Shown piece after piece: positions 10,824 to 23,561 of a stretch of DNA of 64,000 nucleotides. The DNA lies in contig KZ111170.1 in NCBI GenBank assembly GCA_002077045.2, positions 62,001-126,000 of the forward strand, given 5' to 3'. The stretch is from Rachicladosporium sp. CCFEE 5018. Taxonomy: Eukaryota; Ascomycota; Dothideomycetes; Cladosporiales; Cladosporiaceae. Below the pieces are notes generated by a model that was given only the letters and a program-made list of their open reading frames with translations, made no database searches and was not told where the DNA came from. Numbering within the stretch: the stretch's first letter is position 1; every line of letters begins with the position of its first letter. The translations under genes were made by a program, and so were the position numbers.

Positions 10824-12016
10824 GATGCTGTAGGTGGTCAGCCTGGTCGGACAATGCGTTCAAGTGATGGGGTTGAGGTGGAACAAGTGAGCTTCGAAAG
10901 CCAAGAGCTGCAAGTCCACGCTAGACAGCAACACTTGCACGTGAAAGTGCTCGTATCTCGCGGTAGCTCACGGCTTGCTTGTGCTGCTGTCGTCGACACC
11001 AGAGCAGACAGCGGTAAGGAAGACTTACAACGAAAGGCGTATTGTGCTACACAGGCAGTCGTTGCAGACAAAATGGTGGGACCGGCAACGGTAATTTTGA
11101 TGATGGTGGTGATGGTGATGTTGAAGTTGGGTGTTGCAGAGAAGTTTCCGGCAGGCTCCAGTGTTTGGCAAACGCGAAAAAAGGAGCGGAAGGCACAAAG
11201 GGAGCGATTTGCGAGGCAGGAACCAAACACCCAGCCGACCTCATCTCTCGGAACTGCAGCAATGCGACGCACATATGAGACAATAGAGACCGCGAATCGT
11301 TGGTACTTACACATGCATTCATCCCCGTGCTTTTCGACCCTTAGTAGTTCAACGGGTATCGACAACGAAGCGCGTCAAGACAATATGTGGGAGCTGGCTG
11401 CTTGCCGGAAGACATGCTCTGGAGGGACCATCATCACCATGCTTCGCATGACTACCAACACCTTCACTCTTACCCCAGCGCATTGTCAACGTCAGTTGCT
11501 GGTACATCTTATGTTGCCCTTAACAGGAGACGTAGAGTTCGCGTCCATAGATGTCAATCGCGTCCGAATCGAGACGCGAAGAACAAGCCGCGAGGATGTG
11601 GAAACAGAGGTTGTCGTACCTCAGCCGTGATTGACTTAGTTTACAGTAAGATGATAACAGTGATGCCCTGGACGGTGAAGAGGAGTTGGGAGAGTTCATC
11701 ACCCCTGGCGGAGGCTCTGCGGCGTGAGACGGACCGAGCACCGTGCAGGGTCCTGGCCCGCATGTCGATCGTGGGGAAAGGTTGCAGTGTGCATATGATT
11801 ACTCCAATGGCTCAGATAGCTTTAGATTTAGTCGAATCAGAAAGACTCCCTTGCTGGCAGTGAAGACTTGATAGCCCTGACTTGTTGCCATGATCAACCT
11901 AGTATAGGACAGAGCACCGGGAGCATACTGTGCAAAGTGATCTGGATCCGGCATACCAAATCCAGGCTGCGCTGGACTTCTGCGATCGCATCTTGACTAC
12001 ATGATCTCCGGCAAGC
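10824..12016. promoter_or_regulatory. Divergent intergenic region, helicase / SPT8
   Basis: About 1.2 kb separates the start of the helicase gene (minus) from the start of SPT8 (plus), so it must contain both promoters. Open frames run through it, the longest overlapping the helicase 5' exons antisense, but their composition is not coding-like and no motif is seen. Confidence 0.4.
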
Positions 12017-14200
12017 ATGGTCACATTCGACGACGATGCAGACCCTACAGCTGGCTCCGGCGAGGAGGATGAGGATGAGGATATGGACGATGTGAACGAC
12101 ACTCAGCAAGATGAAGATCAAGACCAAGAGCAAGACGATGACGGCGGCGGAGATGACGATGAGGACGACGATAACGACGACAACGACAATGAAGACGATG
12201 ATGATGGCGAACAGGACGAGCAGGACTCGCCTTCGCGCCGCTCGACTCACTTGCGACCACAACAGCGTTCCGGCGAGGACCAGACGCAACCGAATCCCGC
12301 AGTCGTCTTGACTTCACCCTCGCCGCGCGCTGTACGCTCTCCGGTCAATGGCTCGTTGGCGTCTTTTATTCCGCCTACAAGACCGGAAGCCTTCAGCGCG
12401 CAGGCTTACGACATTGTCCCCACCATGGCAGCACCCCAAGGCACCTCAATCAACTGCATAGCCACTACACCGGACATGCACTGGGTGTTCAGCGGCGGCA
12501 CGGACGGCTATGTGCGAATGTTCAACTGGGTAGACACAGCGAATGGCAAGGTTCCTCTCACAGTCGCGCAGAAGCACCCTTTCGTGGACAGCGTAATGAA
12601 GGCAGGCAGTCTGGTCACGTATTGGGAGAACGAGGAGCCAGTGATGCGGACACCACCTCTGAGTGGGACGAGAGCAAGTGGACGTCACCTGTGTACTCTC
12701 TGGCTGTACAGCATCAGGCTGTGTGGCTGCTGTCTGGACTCGAGAGTGGTGGAATCAATTTGCAGACCTGCAGGCATCAGGCTGGGACGAGAATTACAAC
12801 GTTGAAGGAGCACACTAGTGCCGTGTCAACGTTGAACCTCTCACAAGACGAAAGTTCGGTGCTGTCAGGAAGCTGGGACAAGAACATACATGACTGGGAT
12901 CTCAATACTGGCAAGGTCAAGCGGTCCTTCCGAGGAGCTAACCAGCAGATCAGTGCCGTCGAGATCCGACCGCTGAGCGATGTGTCAGTGCCCGAGATCA
13001 CAGAAAGTCTGCCTGACCCCGGGAATGGCACATTTATGAGCAACAACGACGCTCCTTTCACAAACGGCTTCAGCAATGGCTTTGGCGGTACAGGAATGAA
13101 CGGCGGTGATGAGGACGCTGCTGGTTCGCCGACGGGTAGCCTCTTCGGTGATGGCCTCGGCGAAGACCATGGATCGCTGTTCGGTGAGGACACGGACACT
13201 GCTCCGGGTGGGACTACTACATTCGATGACAACGACGATGAGCTTACGCGTGCTCTCGACCGCGAGATGAACGCAGAAGCAGGTCAGGAAGTAGATGCCG
13301 ACGCGCCTGGAGAGGAAGACGTCGAGATGGCAGGTATGGGTAGTGGCGGACCCGTTCAGCCTCCTGAGACCGCTGCAGCAGCAGCAATCCCCGAAGCAGA
13401 CACCAACGGCACTACCCAACCCCCCGAACCCGACAGCGAAATAACCACAAACGGCGACCACCACCCCCGATCCTCCAAACCCTCAAGCCCTCTCCCCAAC
13501 GGCCTCCCCCACTCCGACGAACCCCTCACCGCCCCCCCAACAAACGAATCCGACGCACCCCCCATCTCAGCCTCCGACCTCCCCCCGCAATCCGAATCAA
13601 CCTTCCTCGACACAGCCATAGACGGCACGCTCCGAATCTGGGACCGGCGGATAGCCTCCCCCGTCGCCACGATATTGCCTTACGGTAGCACGCCGCCGTG
13701 GGCGACGGGCGCGTGCTGGAGTCCGGATGGAAATAGCTTCTATGTGGGGAGAAGGAATTGTGGAGTAGATGAGTATTCGATACATAACCTTGGGAGTAGG
13801 CGGAGCGAGCCGACGAGGACATTCAAGTTTCAGGCGGGGAGTGGGCCGGTCTACGCGGTGAGGGCTATGCCTAATAAGCGGCATCTTGTCTGGTACATCT
13901 CTTGTCCTACCTTGCAACATATGCCGTGTGTACTCGAACTGACTCTTCGACTACAGCGCTTCCAACGACATCCTCCGCATCTACGACCTCTCCCAATCGG
14001 AGTCCGCGCGTCATCGCACAGTCCCTTTCACGATCGTGCCTGGCCATCGAGGAGGCAACATCAGCAGCATCTTCATCGATCCGAGGTGTAAGTTCATGCT
14101 CTCTGCGGCTGGGAATCGGGGCTGGGAGGGCGGCGGAACGGAGGTGTTGTTAGGGTATGAGATTGGCGTACAGGACGAGGCAGGAATGTGGCATCGATGA
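12017..14200 (+). CDS. spt8: Transcription factor Spt8, SAGA complex WD40 subunit (frameshift near 12645)
   Basis: The N-terminus (ATG at 12017) is very acidic (Asp/Glu-rich to about residue 75), as in fungal Spt8. Then come YDIVPTMAAPQGTSIN, WVFSGGTDGY and KHPFVDSVMKAG, followed in another frame by SPVYSLAVQ, WLLSGLESGGINLQ and LSGSWDKNIHDWDLNTG, all Spt8-like WD repeats. The frame changes between about 12640 and 12655. One base appears to be missing after YWENEEP, and no intron fits. A 64-nt intron (13893-13956, GTACAT...CTACAG) leads to a last exon ending in AAGNRGWEGGGTEVLLGYEI, the typical Spt8 tail, with the stop at 14198-14200. A low-complexity Pro/Asp/Asn insert lies around 13020-13600. 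Spt8 helps SAGA contact TBP at promoters. About 706 residues if the frame is continuous. An assembly indel is the simplest explanation for an essential-type gene. Confidence 0.9.
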
Positions 14201-17200
14201 GAAACTGGACTTCGAAGGGCATTTAGTGGTCTTGAACGAGGGTGGATTGAGGGCGCTTTCTGGCGTTGCGAGGATATGGAACGCATGTGCGCATTGCTTT
14301 GCTGATACCCATGAATCTTGCGCAGCATTTGCTGAACAAAGCGGATAGACTATGTATAATGTACCACAGACTCTACAGCAGTCGAGCGCCTGCGCTCTGA
14401 ACACTTCGTTGCCTTGCACAGACCAGCATTGAGCAATCTCTATACCTCAATAGCTGGACAGGTCGCTTCAGCTTTCCTGAGCTCCCTTGCACTAGAGTCT
14501 CGAGACATGCGTCCGATGTCGACCCGCTGGCCCCGGCCTGGCATGGATCATAATATTCCATGCGCTCACTGGTGATAGCGAACAGGGCCAGAGCGTCAAT
14601 GTGCCGAAATACCAAGTCATGCGATATCGCGACACCTTTTGCATAGTTATGCGCTGGGAACTAATTCTGACGATATATCGCATACGCTCCACCACGCGAC
14701 AACATCCTCACCAACTCAAAAAGTCGGCATGATGCAAGGATACGTTGTTACGAAGTTGGGCAATCGTCTTGTCGTGCACTGGCCTTGCATGTCTTCACTA
14801 TCGCCGGTCCGATTGGCGCGGCAAGATATTGGCTTACGTCCGATACTGATGCAAGTCGCGATCCGCTATCGTTCTCTAGACGGACCCCCTGAACGCTGCA
14901 GAAGCGAGCGTTGCACGACTTACGCCAAAGAATCTTTGATCGACAGGTTTTCCGCTGGCCAGTGTTAGCGGACACCCACCAAGAGATCGATCACTGCCCA
15001 GGCAGCTCTCTGCCGAGATTGTGTGATCAGCAGCTGCTTGTTGGTCATCTATCGACCGTGATAGCGGCGCTGAGTCTGCTGGCGGTGTCTTTCCCAGACC
15101 GATCCGGACGAAACTCCGGACTGCCGCCGCTCTTGTGAACGAAGCTACACCCAGGGCGTCGCGGGGAGCTGGACCGGACGCCACGATCATGCAGCCAGCT
15201 GGAGCCAAGCCTGACTGATAGCGGTGGTACTAACGGATCATGTGGACTTGTAACGCCTGATGAATGGAGTCTTCGCCAAGGAAACGAGTGAGCTGCAAGT
15301 CTACGTTCTCGTGACGCCAGTCGATAGAGACTTGGGGATGCTGCAGTCACGCACGGCGCCGATGCACATGCTAGGCTGCAGAAGACTATCAGGAGATTGA
15401 ACGCCAAAGCGCGATGATGTGCATGTTGCGACCAGGTAAGTCGTTGCGAGTTCCGGAGCGGAAGGCGTGTGGGGGATGCGCTCTCATGATCCTCGACTAC
15501 GGGTGATCTTCGACTGAATGACAAGCCGTGTCGGTGCAGGCGCCTCGGGTTTAGCGCCGATAGACGCAGGTCCCGATGCCATGATTCTCGATACAGCTGA
15601 AAAACGTCAACAAGAACTTCGAAGATGGCGAGATCCAAGCAGCAAGTTCTGCTCACCGATCAGCTGAACAGCCTCGCATCCATACGCCGAAGTACTAACG
15701 TTGACGCAAGCTACTAATAGGCACAGCAATCTAATTGAAGGGATCCGGATGATCTCGATTTCGATCTCGAATATCGTATGACAAGTCGACACGAGCGCAG
15801 GAAATGCAAGCACCCGTTCAGGCAGACTCACAAGTCCCATTCTCAAACCGATTTCCATCCTCGTTTACGCGCATCCGGACGCGGTCCATGTGCGGCAGGC
15901 GTGGAGTGAGCGTGGAGAGAGCGTGACGTCGCGCAGGCACCCGTGGCAGGGGTCTTGTGATGTTGAGGGTTTCACAGGTCTGCACCAGGCGCAGCAGAAC
16001 ATCCATTTTGGCGTCGTGGGTCTGGCACTCCCACCCATTTGGACTTCGCCAGCAGTAGTCGTCAGAGTGCAGCTTAGTTGGCATTATCAGGTCCTGCAGG
16101 GCAATGGATTGTGTCTTCCAAACGCGCTTGGATGGGGTCAAACTCCATCGGCTGCGGCGCTATGGTGGCTTGCAGCCATCGGCCAGCAGTGCAATGCCAC
16201 GACCAGATTTGCAACAAGATCGCAAGATTAGCGATCCTCCACACATCTGGATATAGTGTTTGCAGTTTGGGTACGTCAGCACTTCGATCAAGTCTACGCG
16301 AGGCCAGCAAAGTACTGCTCGGCTTTACATCATGATCACTGCACTCTCGATTGCCATCTCGAAGGCGGTCGTGCATCTGTGACCGGGTTCCTCGGCGGAA
16401 TGATGCAGCGAAGTCCGTTCGAGTACCCATTACCCGGCGCAAGTATTTCAAACAATCCCAGCGCCAAACAACGATTGCGATGTCGTGCAGCAACAGCCAC
16501 CAGATCTTGGTACCCAAACGGGCGAACCGAGATGAAGAGGTTTATCAATCGGGACAACTGCGAGTTCCGAATGTGACAGCTCGCACGACATGGCGCAGCG
16601 CATCCATCTACGCGGAACAGGGCAATAGTCCCGCCAAGGGTGTCAGATACGCGGTGTTGTGGAGTAATAGATGAGATGATTGGAGTAGAGGTGAGCCCTT
16701 GTTGCTCCAGGCTTGTCGCCAAGGCCCAGAGCTCAAGCCTAGCGACATCTCGTGCTACTGGCTGTCACGCCATGAGTCGAACGATCCTATCAAGCGCCCT
16801 TGAGTATGATCACCGGAAGAGGTGGAGTGTGTTCTGAAGGAGGCAGTCCCGATATTTCAAATAGAGTTGTTTTCCCTGCCGATCCCGAACCACCGGAGAC
16901 TCTCGGAGATCTCGGGGAGCACACAGGCTTGAGAAGGCGCGGCCCGACCGCTCGGGTCTAGCCTCAATCCTTGTCCTCACGCATTAGTGCAATGCGACAT
17001 TCGACATGGGGCCCATAGCCTAAGATGGCCAGCAATGATACTGAATGGATGGAAGTCAGAGCACGATACTACCTGTTGACCGAAATATCGCGTCTCGATT
17101 CGCAAGATGAAGGAGTACTTCGCTCAGCTTCGTCCAATTTCTCTGCACACAAGGGCAGATCGAGACACCGACATACTGGATCGGCTGCGATCAAGCGAGC

Positions 17201-17936
17201 GATCATCAAAGATCCCTGGGATCACTAGCTCATCCACATCGGCGGGTCGCATACGCGATCTGCTTGAGACATTGAATTGTGACCTCAACCAATGACGAGC
17301 TCAAGCGCGCTGTGTAGATTGCAGTGCTTCCTCGAAATCGCTTCTGTGCACGCGCGACGTCTGCAGCTGTCTACTGAAGTGTCTCGTAAAGGCGAGACCC
17401 GCAGGCCTAGCAGCCGTTGCCCCTGGACGGATGTCGTTCCCCTACGCCAGTGGACGGCTTGGAAGTCAACATCTGCGCCTACTGATGCTCGCAGTTGTAC
17501 TGGGTGGCTTCAGCCCCCCGCATTGCGCAACCAGGTCGAGGGAAAGTGCGTCACCTTGGTATCATCTCCCCAGATCTAAATTCAGCAGTGAGGTGTAGTC
17601 TTCAGATCGAGGCTCTCCAGGACCTGTGAGCGACGTACTAATAGGCTGCGATGATCCTCCCGGCTCAGCATACGACCCGCAACCTTCTTCGAACTCAATC
17701 TGTTGCATCTATTGCTTCGTGCGGATCCCGGCGACGCCACAAAGATTGACATCAATTGCTTTTGCCTGTTCCTGTCAGCTTTGTTGCGGTGTGAGTGCAC
17801 ACGTCCTGCTGTACCTCTGCTTTGCAGACGCAGTCTACCCACTTTGAAACGCTCCTGACTGTCGTAGTAGACATTGCTTGGTTGCTTCCTTGCTTTGATC
17901 TTATTGGGTTCCGACTACACCCCTTGTACGACCATA
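14201..17936. other. Gene-poor region
   Basis: About 3.7 kb with many short open frames but no convincing gene, tRNA or complete transposon. The largest frame (15045-15656, minus) lacks recognisable motifs and plausible composition. No long direct or inverted repeats were noticed by eye. Confidence 0.5.
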
Positions 17937-18510
17937 TCAACAGCCAACGAACTTTCTGCGCGACCCTCGCCATGCCTGTCGAAGGAGGTCGTCGATCATA
18001 CCTTCGAGACAGCAACGGACCACGTGCTGTAGACGAAAGAGAGACTCGTACGAGCAGTCGGCGACACCACAAAGAGGCCCCTTCCGATGAACGTGATCCG
18101 CCATGGATAGTAGCGGGTCTTCGATCTGACTGAGGTCGAACTTCTTCGGTAGCTGTCGGCGAGCATTCGACAATGCCCGGTGTCGGAAGACGGCTGCGGC
18201 TGGTTGTACGGGCTCGTTGCAGTAGTCGAGGTGGTAGAAGACTGCTATGGTCAGTACATGATCGATCGATCGCACGACGTAGTGACATACAGTTGATCAT
18301 CTGCCCCACGGCCTCCTCGTCCTCATCGCTTAAGTCGACGACACCGGTGCCGGCTTCACGAAATGTGCCACTGCATGCACCGTCGAAGAACCCGCTCCGC
18401 GAGCACACAATGGCCTTGTGAACAGCCCATGATCGGTAGTTGCAGTTGATCGTCAAGTCCGAGTATTTACCACCAAGATGAAGTCTGGATCGTGCGTTAG
18501 TGCCACCCAT
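17937..18510 (-). pseudogene. Decayed BTB/POZ-domain protein gene
   Basis: An ATG at 18510 opens MGGTNARSR, then GGKYSDLTINC, WAVHKAIVCSRSGFF and VVDLSDEDEEAVGQMI, the usual first half of a fungal BTB domain. A 46-nt intron (18290-18245, GTATGT...CATAG) joins to VFYHLDYCNEP, the expected beta-strand/helix continuation. After DPLLSMADHVHR the family normally continues with a VYALADKY-type segment. Here that is absent, and pieces resembling the C-terminal helices appear in different frames (ADCSYESL, then ARVAQKVRWLL in another). The readable product is 175 residues. I infer a pseudogene with a deletion and frameshifts. A short functional BTB protein is less likely. It lies inside the gene-poor region. 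Confidence 0.55.
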
Positions 18511-21067
18511 GGTAATGCGACGACGATGCGCGGTTGACAATGAGGCTGTACTGACGTTGCCAAAGCGCTCATCAACTCATTGCGGGGACCGTACTGCGTT
18601 GTGCAGGATGCCATTGTTGAAAGTCCGTAGTGGAGAGCCGGCGGACGTCCGTTTGACCAGTGAATGGCACGTGCGGCTGCAATCGACGGGCTGGTACCGA
18701 ATCCTGGAGTAATCTTGACAGGTGGATCTGGGGAGGGATGATCTTTGAGTCGGATAGGTGAATATCGTTCTGTATGATCGAGATGAAATGGGAGTAAGAT
18801 ACAGAATTTGCTGTTGTTCGCACACGGGCAGCGAAAGAAAGATATACTGCCGGCATTCGCTCACTCGCTAGCTCGAGGCCGACCGTGGCGTCCTGCAGCT
18901 TGCCACGGGCATCCTTCACACACCCTCGAGCTGTAGCAGAAACGGCCAGACTTCAGCCTTTGCAGGGGAGCGTGACACCCAAAGGCGACGCGCGCTTCCA
19001 CCACTTGGCGCATAGCTGGTCGAGCACTCCACTCACACTCGCAAGGCTCACGTGGATCTGAGTTCATGAGCTAAATGCTTATTTCGGAGATCGTGAGATG
19101 GGAGCTCTTTAGGTTGAGCGCCTGCACGCCTTGGTGAGCTGGCGAACGCGCGCGCCGTGAGACGGTGTCGTGGCTGAATCTTACGGTGATGTCCGTCAAC
19201 AGGTACCATCGAATGGCGCTGTGCAGATGGCAGGCTAGATGCTTTTGTTGATGCTTTGGTGCTGTATTGGATATGCGAGTCGGAATAGCAGCACGAAACC
19301 GTCGACCGGATACCAAAGAAGAAGCGTTGGAGTGAGCAAAGGCTGGTCACGGCGCCAGATTCGGCGTGCTGCAATCTAATTCAGAGCCCGCTTGCCTGAA
19401 CAATTTCTTCAATTCGGTTACGAGATCTGGTCAAGAGGAGTATCACTCTACAATGCCAGTGAGGAATTGATAGCGCCACTTCGAAGTCGCTGGAGCAGTG
19501 TTCTCGACTGCTTATGGATTGAAACCTGCTGCGTTCACAGTTCTGTCCTCAATCACGCAAGCCACACCAAGCCCACTAGCGAGGAGTGTGTAGTGTTTGG
19601 ATCTCATGCCACTGTTGTTCGTACACCCCCAAGTCCTGAGCCGTTGTTCGAGACCACCACGGCGCAATCTCCAGAACGCTTCTGCTGTGTACACCCGAAG
19701 AGGCTTGCGTCTGCTCGTGCAACAGACAACGTCCAGACCAGCGCGCTGGTCGCCTGTCATGCTTGACAAGCAGACATACGAGAATAGCGGCCCTGATTGC
19801 AGCCGGTAGATGATTTACCAATGTAGTGCGACGGAGAGATACAGAGTTCTCACGTAACATCCGGCGAACACGCATGTTTTAGTGCACCGCCCACCGGGCT
19901 TGATGGCGCAAGCTGATCTTCATGCACGTGGTAGTCTACATCTCGGAAGCCTATATAGAGTTGACAGTCAGTGTGGACCATCGCACGCTCCGTGAGACAT
20001 ATACAACATCTCTACTATTGACAGCGCCAAAAGATGGCAGGTTGGCTCGCAATTCTGTTCTCCTCGAGGAATTGCATCGTGAAGAGTGACGATGTGCGAT
20101 GGACTCCATCATGTGGGCGAGGACTTCGGAGAGGTGTTTCAAAGGCACAGCGGTACTTCGCGGGGCCAGAGCTCCACACGGTCCCTAGCGGAAAACCCTA
20201 CAGCAGCGCCTGTTTCACGGCAGGTGCTGGCGGGGCCATCGGCAACGAATTGCACAGCAGTCCGTGGGGAAGCGGAGCGACAACCGCTACTCGGCCAGTA
20301 ATGTGCCCACGCGTCTGCAGCACTCGGTCGTTTAACAGCCCGGTGCGCGAACGAATGGCGGTGGTGCTGAACCAGTCTGTCTCCTGAGTGGACGTTTCGC
20401 GTTGAAGGTGAGACGGGCCACATCCCAGCTCCCTCCTGCAAGATCGTTCACACTGCCCGCGGACAGACTTCTTATCGTAGGCACAACAGCCTTGGCGTTG
20501 ATGGCCTCGGCTCATGTCAAGTGTGTGGCCTGCATGAGACCGAGTCCCGAGGCGAGTGGGTGTGTTCCCCAGTACACCTGACGATTCGTGCTGTGAGGGA
20601 CGTACAGTATCATGCATCCATCGAGATCCCCTGACTGCCTATCGACTTGTTGCCGAAGAGAAGAGTGCATGAATGGGAGAACACTAGGATGGTACATTAC
20701 TATGGAATAACGCAGTTCCAAACCACCTTTGTCAATTACCGTTCTGAATTCTTTATGAAGTAGCAACGAAGACCTGACGCTAAGCTGAGCCTCTAGCCAC
20801 AGTTCCTAATCCTCATACGATGTTAGTGATGTACTGGACAACTTCATTTCATCTTCCTTCACTTCAGGCTTCAGCCCTATAGCAACACTAGTCAGCGGGC
20901 CGAACCCTGCTTTAGCGGCACATCAAACGTCTACGTACATATACGTTGCATGTACAACGTCGAGAACATTCCATACCACCGACCACCAACGCACTTTGAT
21001 GTGATGCTGGCATCATTGCAATCGGAGACTTCCAAGGCACGCATAGTCGAGTCAAGATAGCCTCACA
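18511..21067. other. Gene-poor region
   Basis: No supported gene. A minus-strand stretch at about 20215-20400 (ending at a TAG) has protein-like codon usage (DWFSTTAIRSRTG, then RVAVVAPLPHG) without a family match. It may be a relic. The last 200 bp should contain the DOA1 promoter. Confidence 0.4.
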
Positions 21068-23561
21068 ATGGCAGGTGAATTCAAGCTGTCCGCAACACTT
21101 CGTGGACACGAGGAAGATGTAGGTCAACCTTACTTGAGAGCGGTCGAGGCTTTTCACTTTGCTAGCCATGATCAAGACCATGCAGTGGACGAGGTTGATG
21201 AAGACTCTCAGTTGTGCCTGTGGGAATGATTCAAATCAAAAGCGTAGCGCATACTGACAACTCTCTCAGGTTCGTGCAGTGGCGTTTCCTTCGCGGGCGC
21301 GGCTCATATCGGCATCTCGAGACAGTACTGTACGAGAATGGACCTTGAAGTCTCCATCTCCGCCACTATACGATGACACGATCGCACTTCAAGCGTCGGA
21401 CTGGTTTAATGCCCTGGCGGTATCGCCACCTTCAAAGCAGCATCCGGAAGGTCTCATTGCGGCGGGTGGCAAAGAGACGATCGTCTACGTGAAGCAACCC
21501 GGCACACTATCCGATCAGGATCCGTACCGTATCCTGCCCAGACACGCACACAACGTTAGCTGTCTAGTATTTACTGCTGATGGCAGCAAGCTCATCAGTG
21601 GCGGCTGGGACAGCCAGGTGTTTGTATGGGATGTGGAAGCTGGAGATGTCCTTGCTGAGCTTGCAGGTCACACGATGACAGTATGGGGCATTCTTGTCTA
21701 CGACGAAAAGTACGTCTTTACTGCCTGCGCAGACAAGATGATTCGTATGTTCGACATCAACGGCAAAGCGTTACGGACAATCAAGGGTCACACCGACGTA
21801 CCGCGCTGCTTCTGCAAGATACCCGAAGGTCATTGGTCTGGCGCCGCAATCGCATCGGCGGGCAACGACGAAGTCATACGACTCTGGTCGCTCGATGGAG
21901 CTGCGATGGGCGAGCTGCACGGGCACGAGGCTTACATCTACAGCATTACCATACTGCCCAACGGCGACATTGTAAGTTCTGGCGAGGATCGGACAGTTCG
22001 TGTGTTTCGAGACATGGCGTGCATACAAACAATCACACATCCCGCGATCAGTATATGGAGCGTCGCAGCATGTCCCGAAACTGGCGACATCGTTAGCGGA
22101 GCTTCTGATAAGACGATACGCATCTTCACTCGCGACTCAGAGCGTTTTGCTGACGCAGAGACGACGAAAGCATTTGAGGAGGGCAACAAGATGTACGCAA
22201 TACCTGCTGAGAGTCTCAGCCAAGACGCACCGTTCGCAGAGAAAGATCTACCTGGACCAGAAGCGCTGCAAACTCAGTTCGGCGAGCGAGACGGGCAGCA
22301 ACTCTTTGTGCGTGAGCTGGATGGCAGCGTGACTGCGCATTTGTGGGCGAGTGCGAGAGGGCAGTGGGATCTCATCGGCACCGTAGTCCAGGGCGAGGGT
22401 TCGGGCTCGGCAAAGAAAGAATACAACGGCAAGCAGTACGACTATGTCTTCGACATTGACATCGAGGAGGGCAAGCCGCCGCTCAAACTCCCTTACAATC
22501 TCACAGAGTCATCGTGGGAAGCTGCACGTAAGTTTCTTGAATCGAATGAGCTGCCAATGACATACTACGAGCAGGTGGTCAACTGGATCGCCGACAACAC
22601 GAGAGGCGCACGTATAGGGCAAGGAGCGCCGGCAGCACCAGCTTCATCGGGAACAGCAGCACCTGCACGAGACCCGTGGGGTTCAGAGAACAGGTATCGA
22701 CCGGGTGATGCAGCGTCAGGTTCAGGTGGCCGCAAGCTCCCACAGCGAAGCTTCATCACGATTGTAGAGGGTAATCCAGCAAACGCCATCAATTTGATTA
22801 TCGAGAAGGCAAAGGCTACGAACGACTTGTCGGAAGAAGACGTGAAGTCATTACAAGGCTTGTCAGCCCAACTACAGAACAGAGACGATCCTCATCCAAG
22901 CACTGCACAGATCACATCGCTGCTCAAGATCGTCACAACATGGCCTCCGAAAGGTCGTGTGCCAGCTGTGGGTGTCCTCGCGGTCTGCGCCGTGTCTCAA
23001 TCATTCCTCATAGCCACCTGCGCGGGCGAAGGCACGATCCTCGATACCCTCACAGTTGCTGGTATCTTACAACCAAAGCAAGAGACACCCAATAACGTTG
23101 TCCATGGCATCCGTACCCTGGTCAACATCCTCAAAACGGACGCTGGCCGACTCATTGCCGATGGTACCTTCGACACCACGCTTCAAGCAGTACGACCCTT
23201 CGCTTCGGAGCCAGAATCACCCGCTCAAGCCAAAGCACTCGCGTCCCTGTATCTCAACTACGCTGTGCTCCTCACTTCGTCCGCCCCGGCCGACGGCTCA
23301 TCAACTCGTGAGGCCAGAGCAGAGGTGTTGATGCGTGACATCGCCTTCATGCTCGAGTCTGACAGCCCACACGCTGCTGAGGCCGATGCACTGTACCGTG
23401 CGCTTGCTGCGTTGGGCACACTGATCACGCTTGGAGGCGACTTCAGGCAGCAGATGAAGATGGGAATCTCGGGCACGCTGCATGTGGCGGGGACGAAGCC
23501 TGGAGCGCAGAGGCAGGATACCAGGGAGCTGATGGCAGAGATCAGGGACGAGCTAAGGTAA
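21068..23561 (+). CDS. doa1: Doa1/Ufd3 (PLAA) ubiquitin-binding WD40 protein
   Basis: Exons are 21068-21118 and 21270-23561. The first encodes MAGEFKLSATLRGHEED. The intron (GTAGGT...CTCTCAG) is 151 nt and phase 0, so the splice reads GHEED|VRAVAF. The product is 780 residues. WD40 repeats fill about residues 10-300 (VSCLVFTADG, LISGGWDSQVFVWD, FTACADKMIRMFD, SSGEDRTVRVF). A PFU domain follows at about 363-460 (YDYVFDIDIEEGKPPLKLPYN region), then a PUL domain at about 505-780 (armadillo-like helices) that in the family binds Cdc48. Doa1 helps recycle ubiquitin and supports Cdc48-dependent degradation and mitochondrial or ER quality control. Domain order and length match the family. Confidence 0.95.

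Noticed and set aside
10689..11630. 313-codon open frame on the plus strand with a leucine-rich start
   Set aside because: It overlaps the 5' exons of the helicase antisense and lacks motifs, a credible fungal start and coding-like composition beyond that overlap.
15045..15656. 203-codon minus-strand frame in the gene-poor region
   Set aside because: Arg/Ser/His-rich, as expected from random GC-rich sequence; no domain or signal recognised.
14201..21067. Transposable element in the gene desert
   Set aside because: No transposase, reverse transcriptase or long terminal/inverted repeats could be recognised. A heavily decayed element cannot be excluded without a search.
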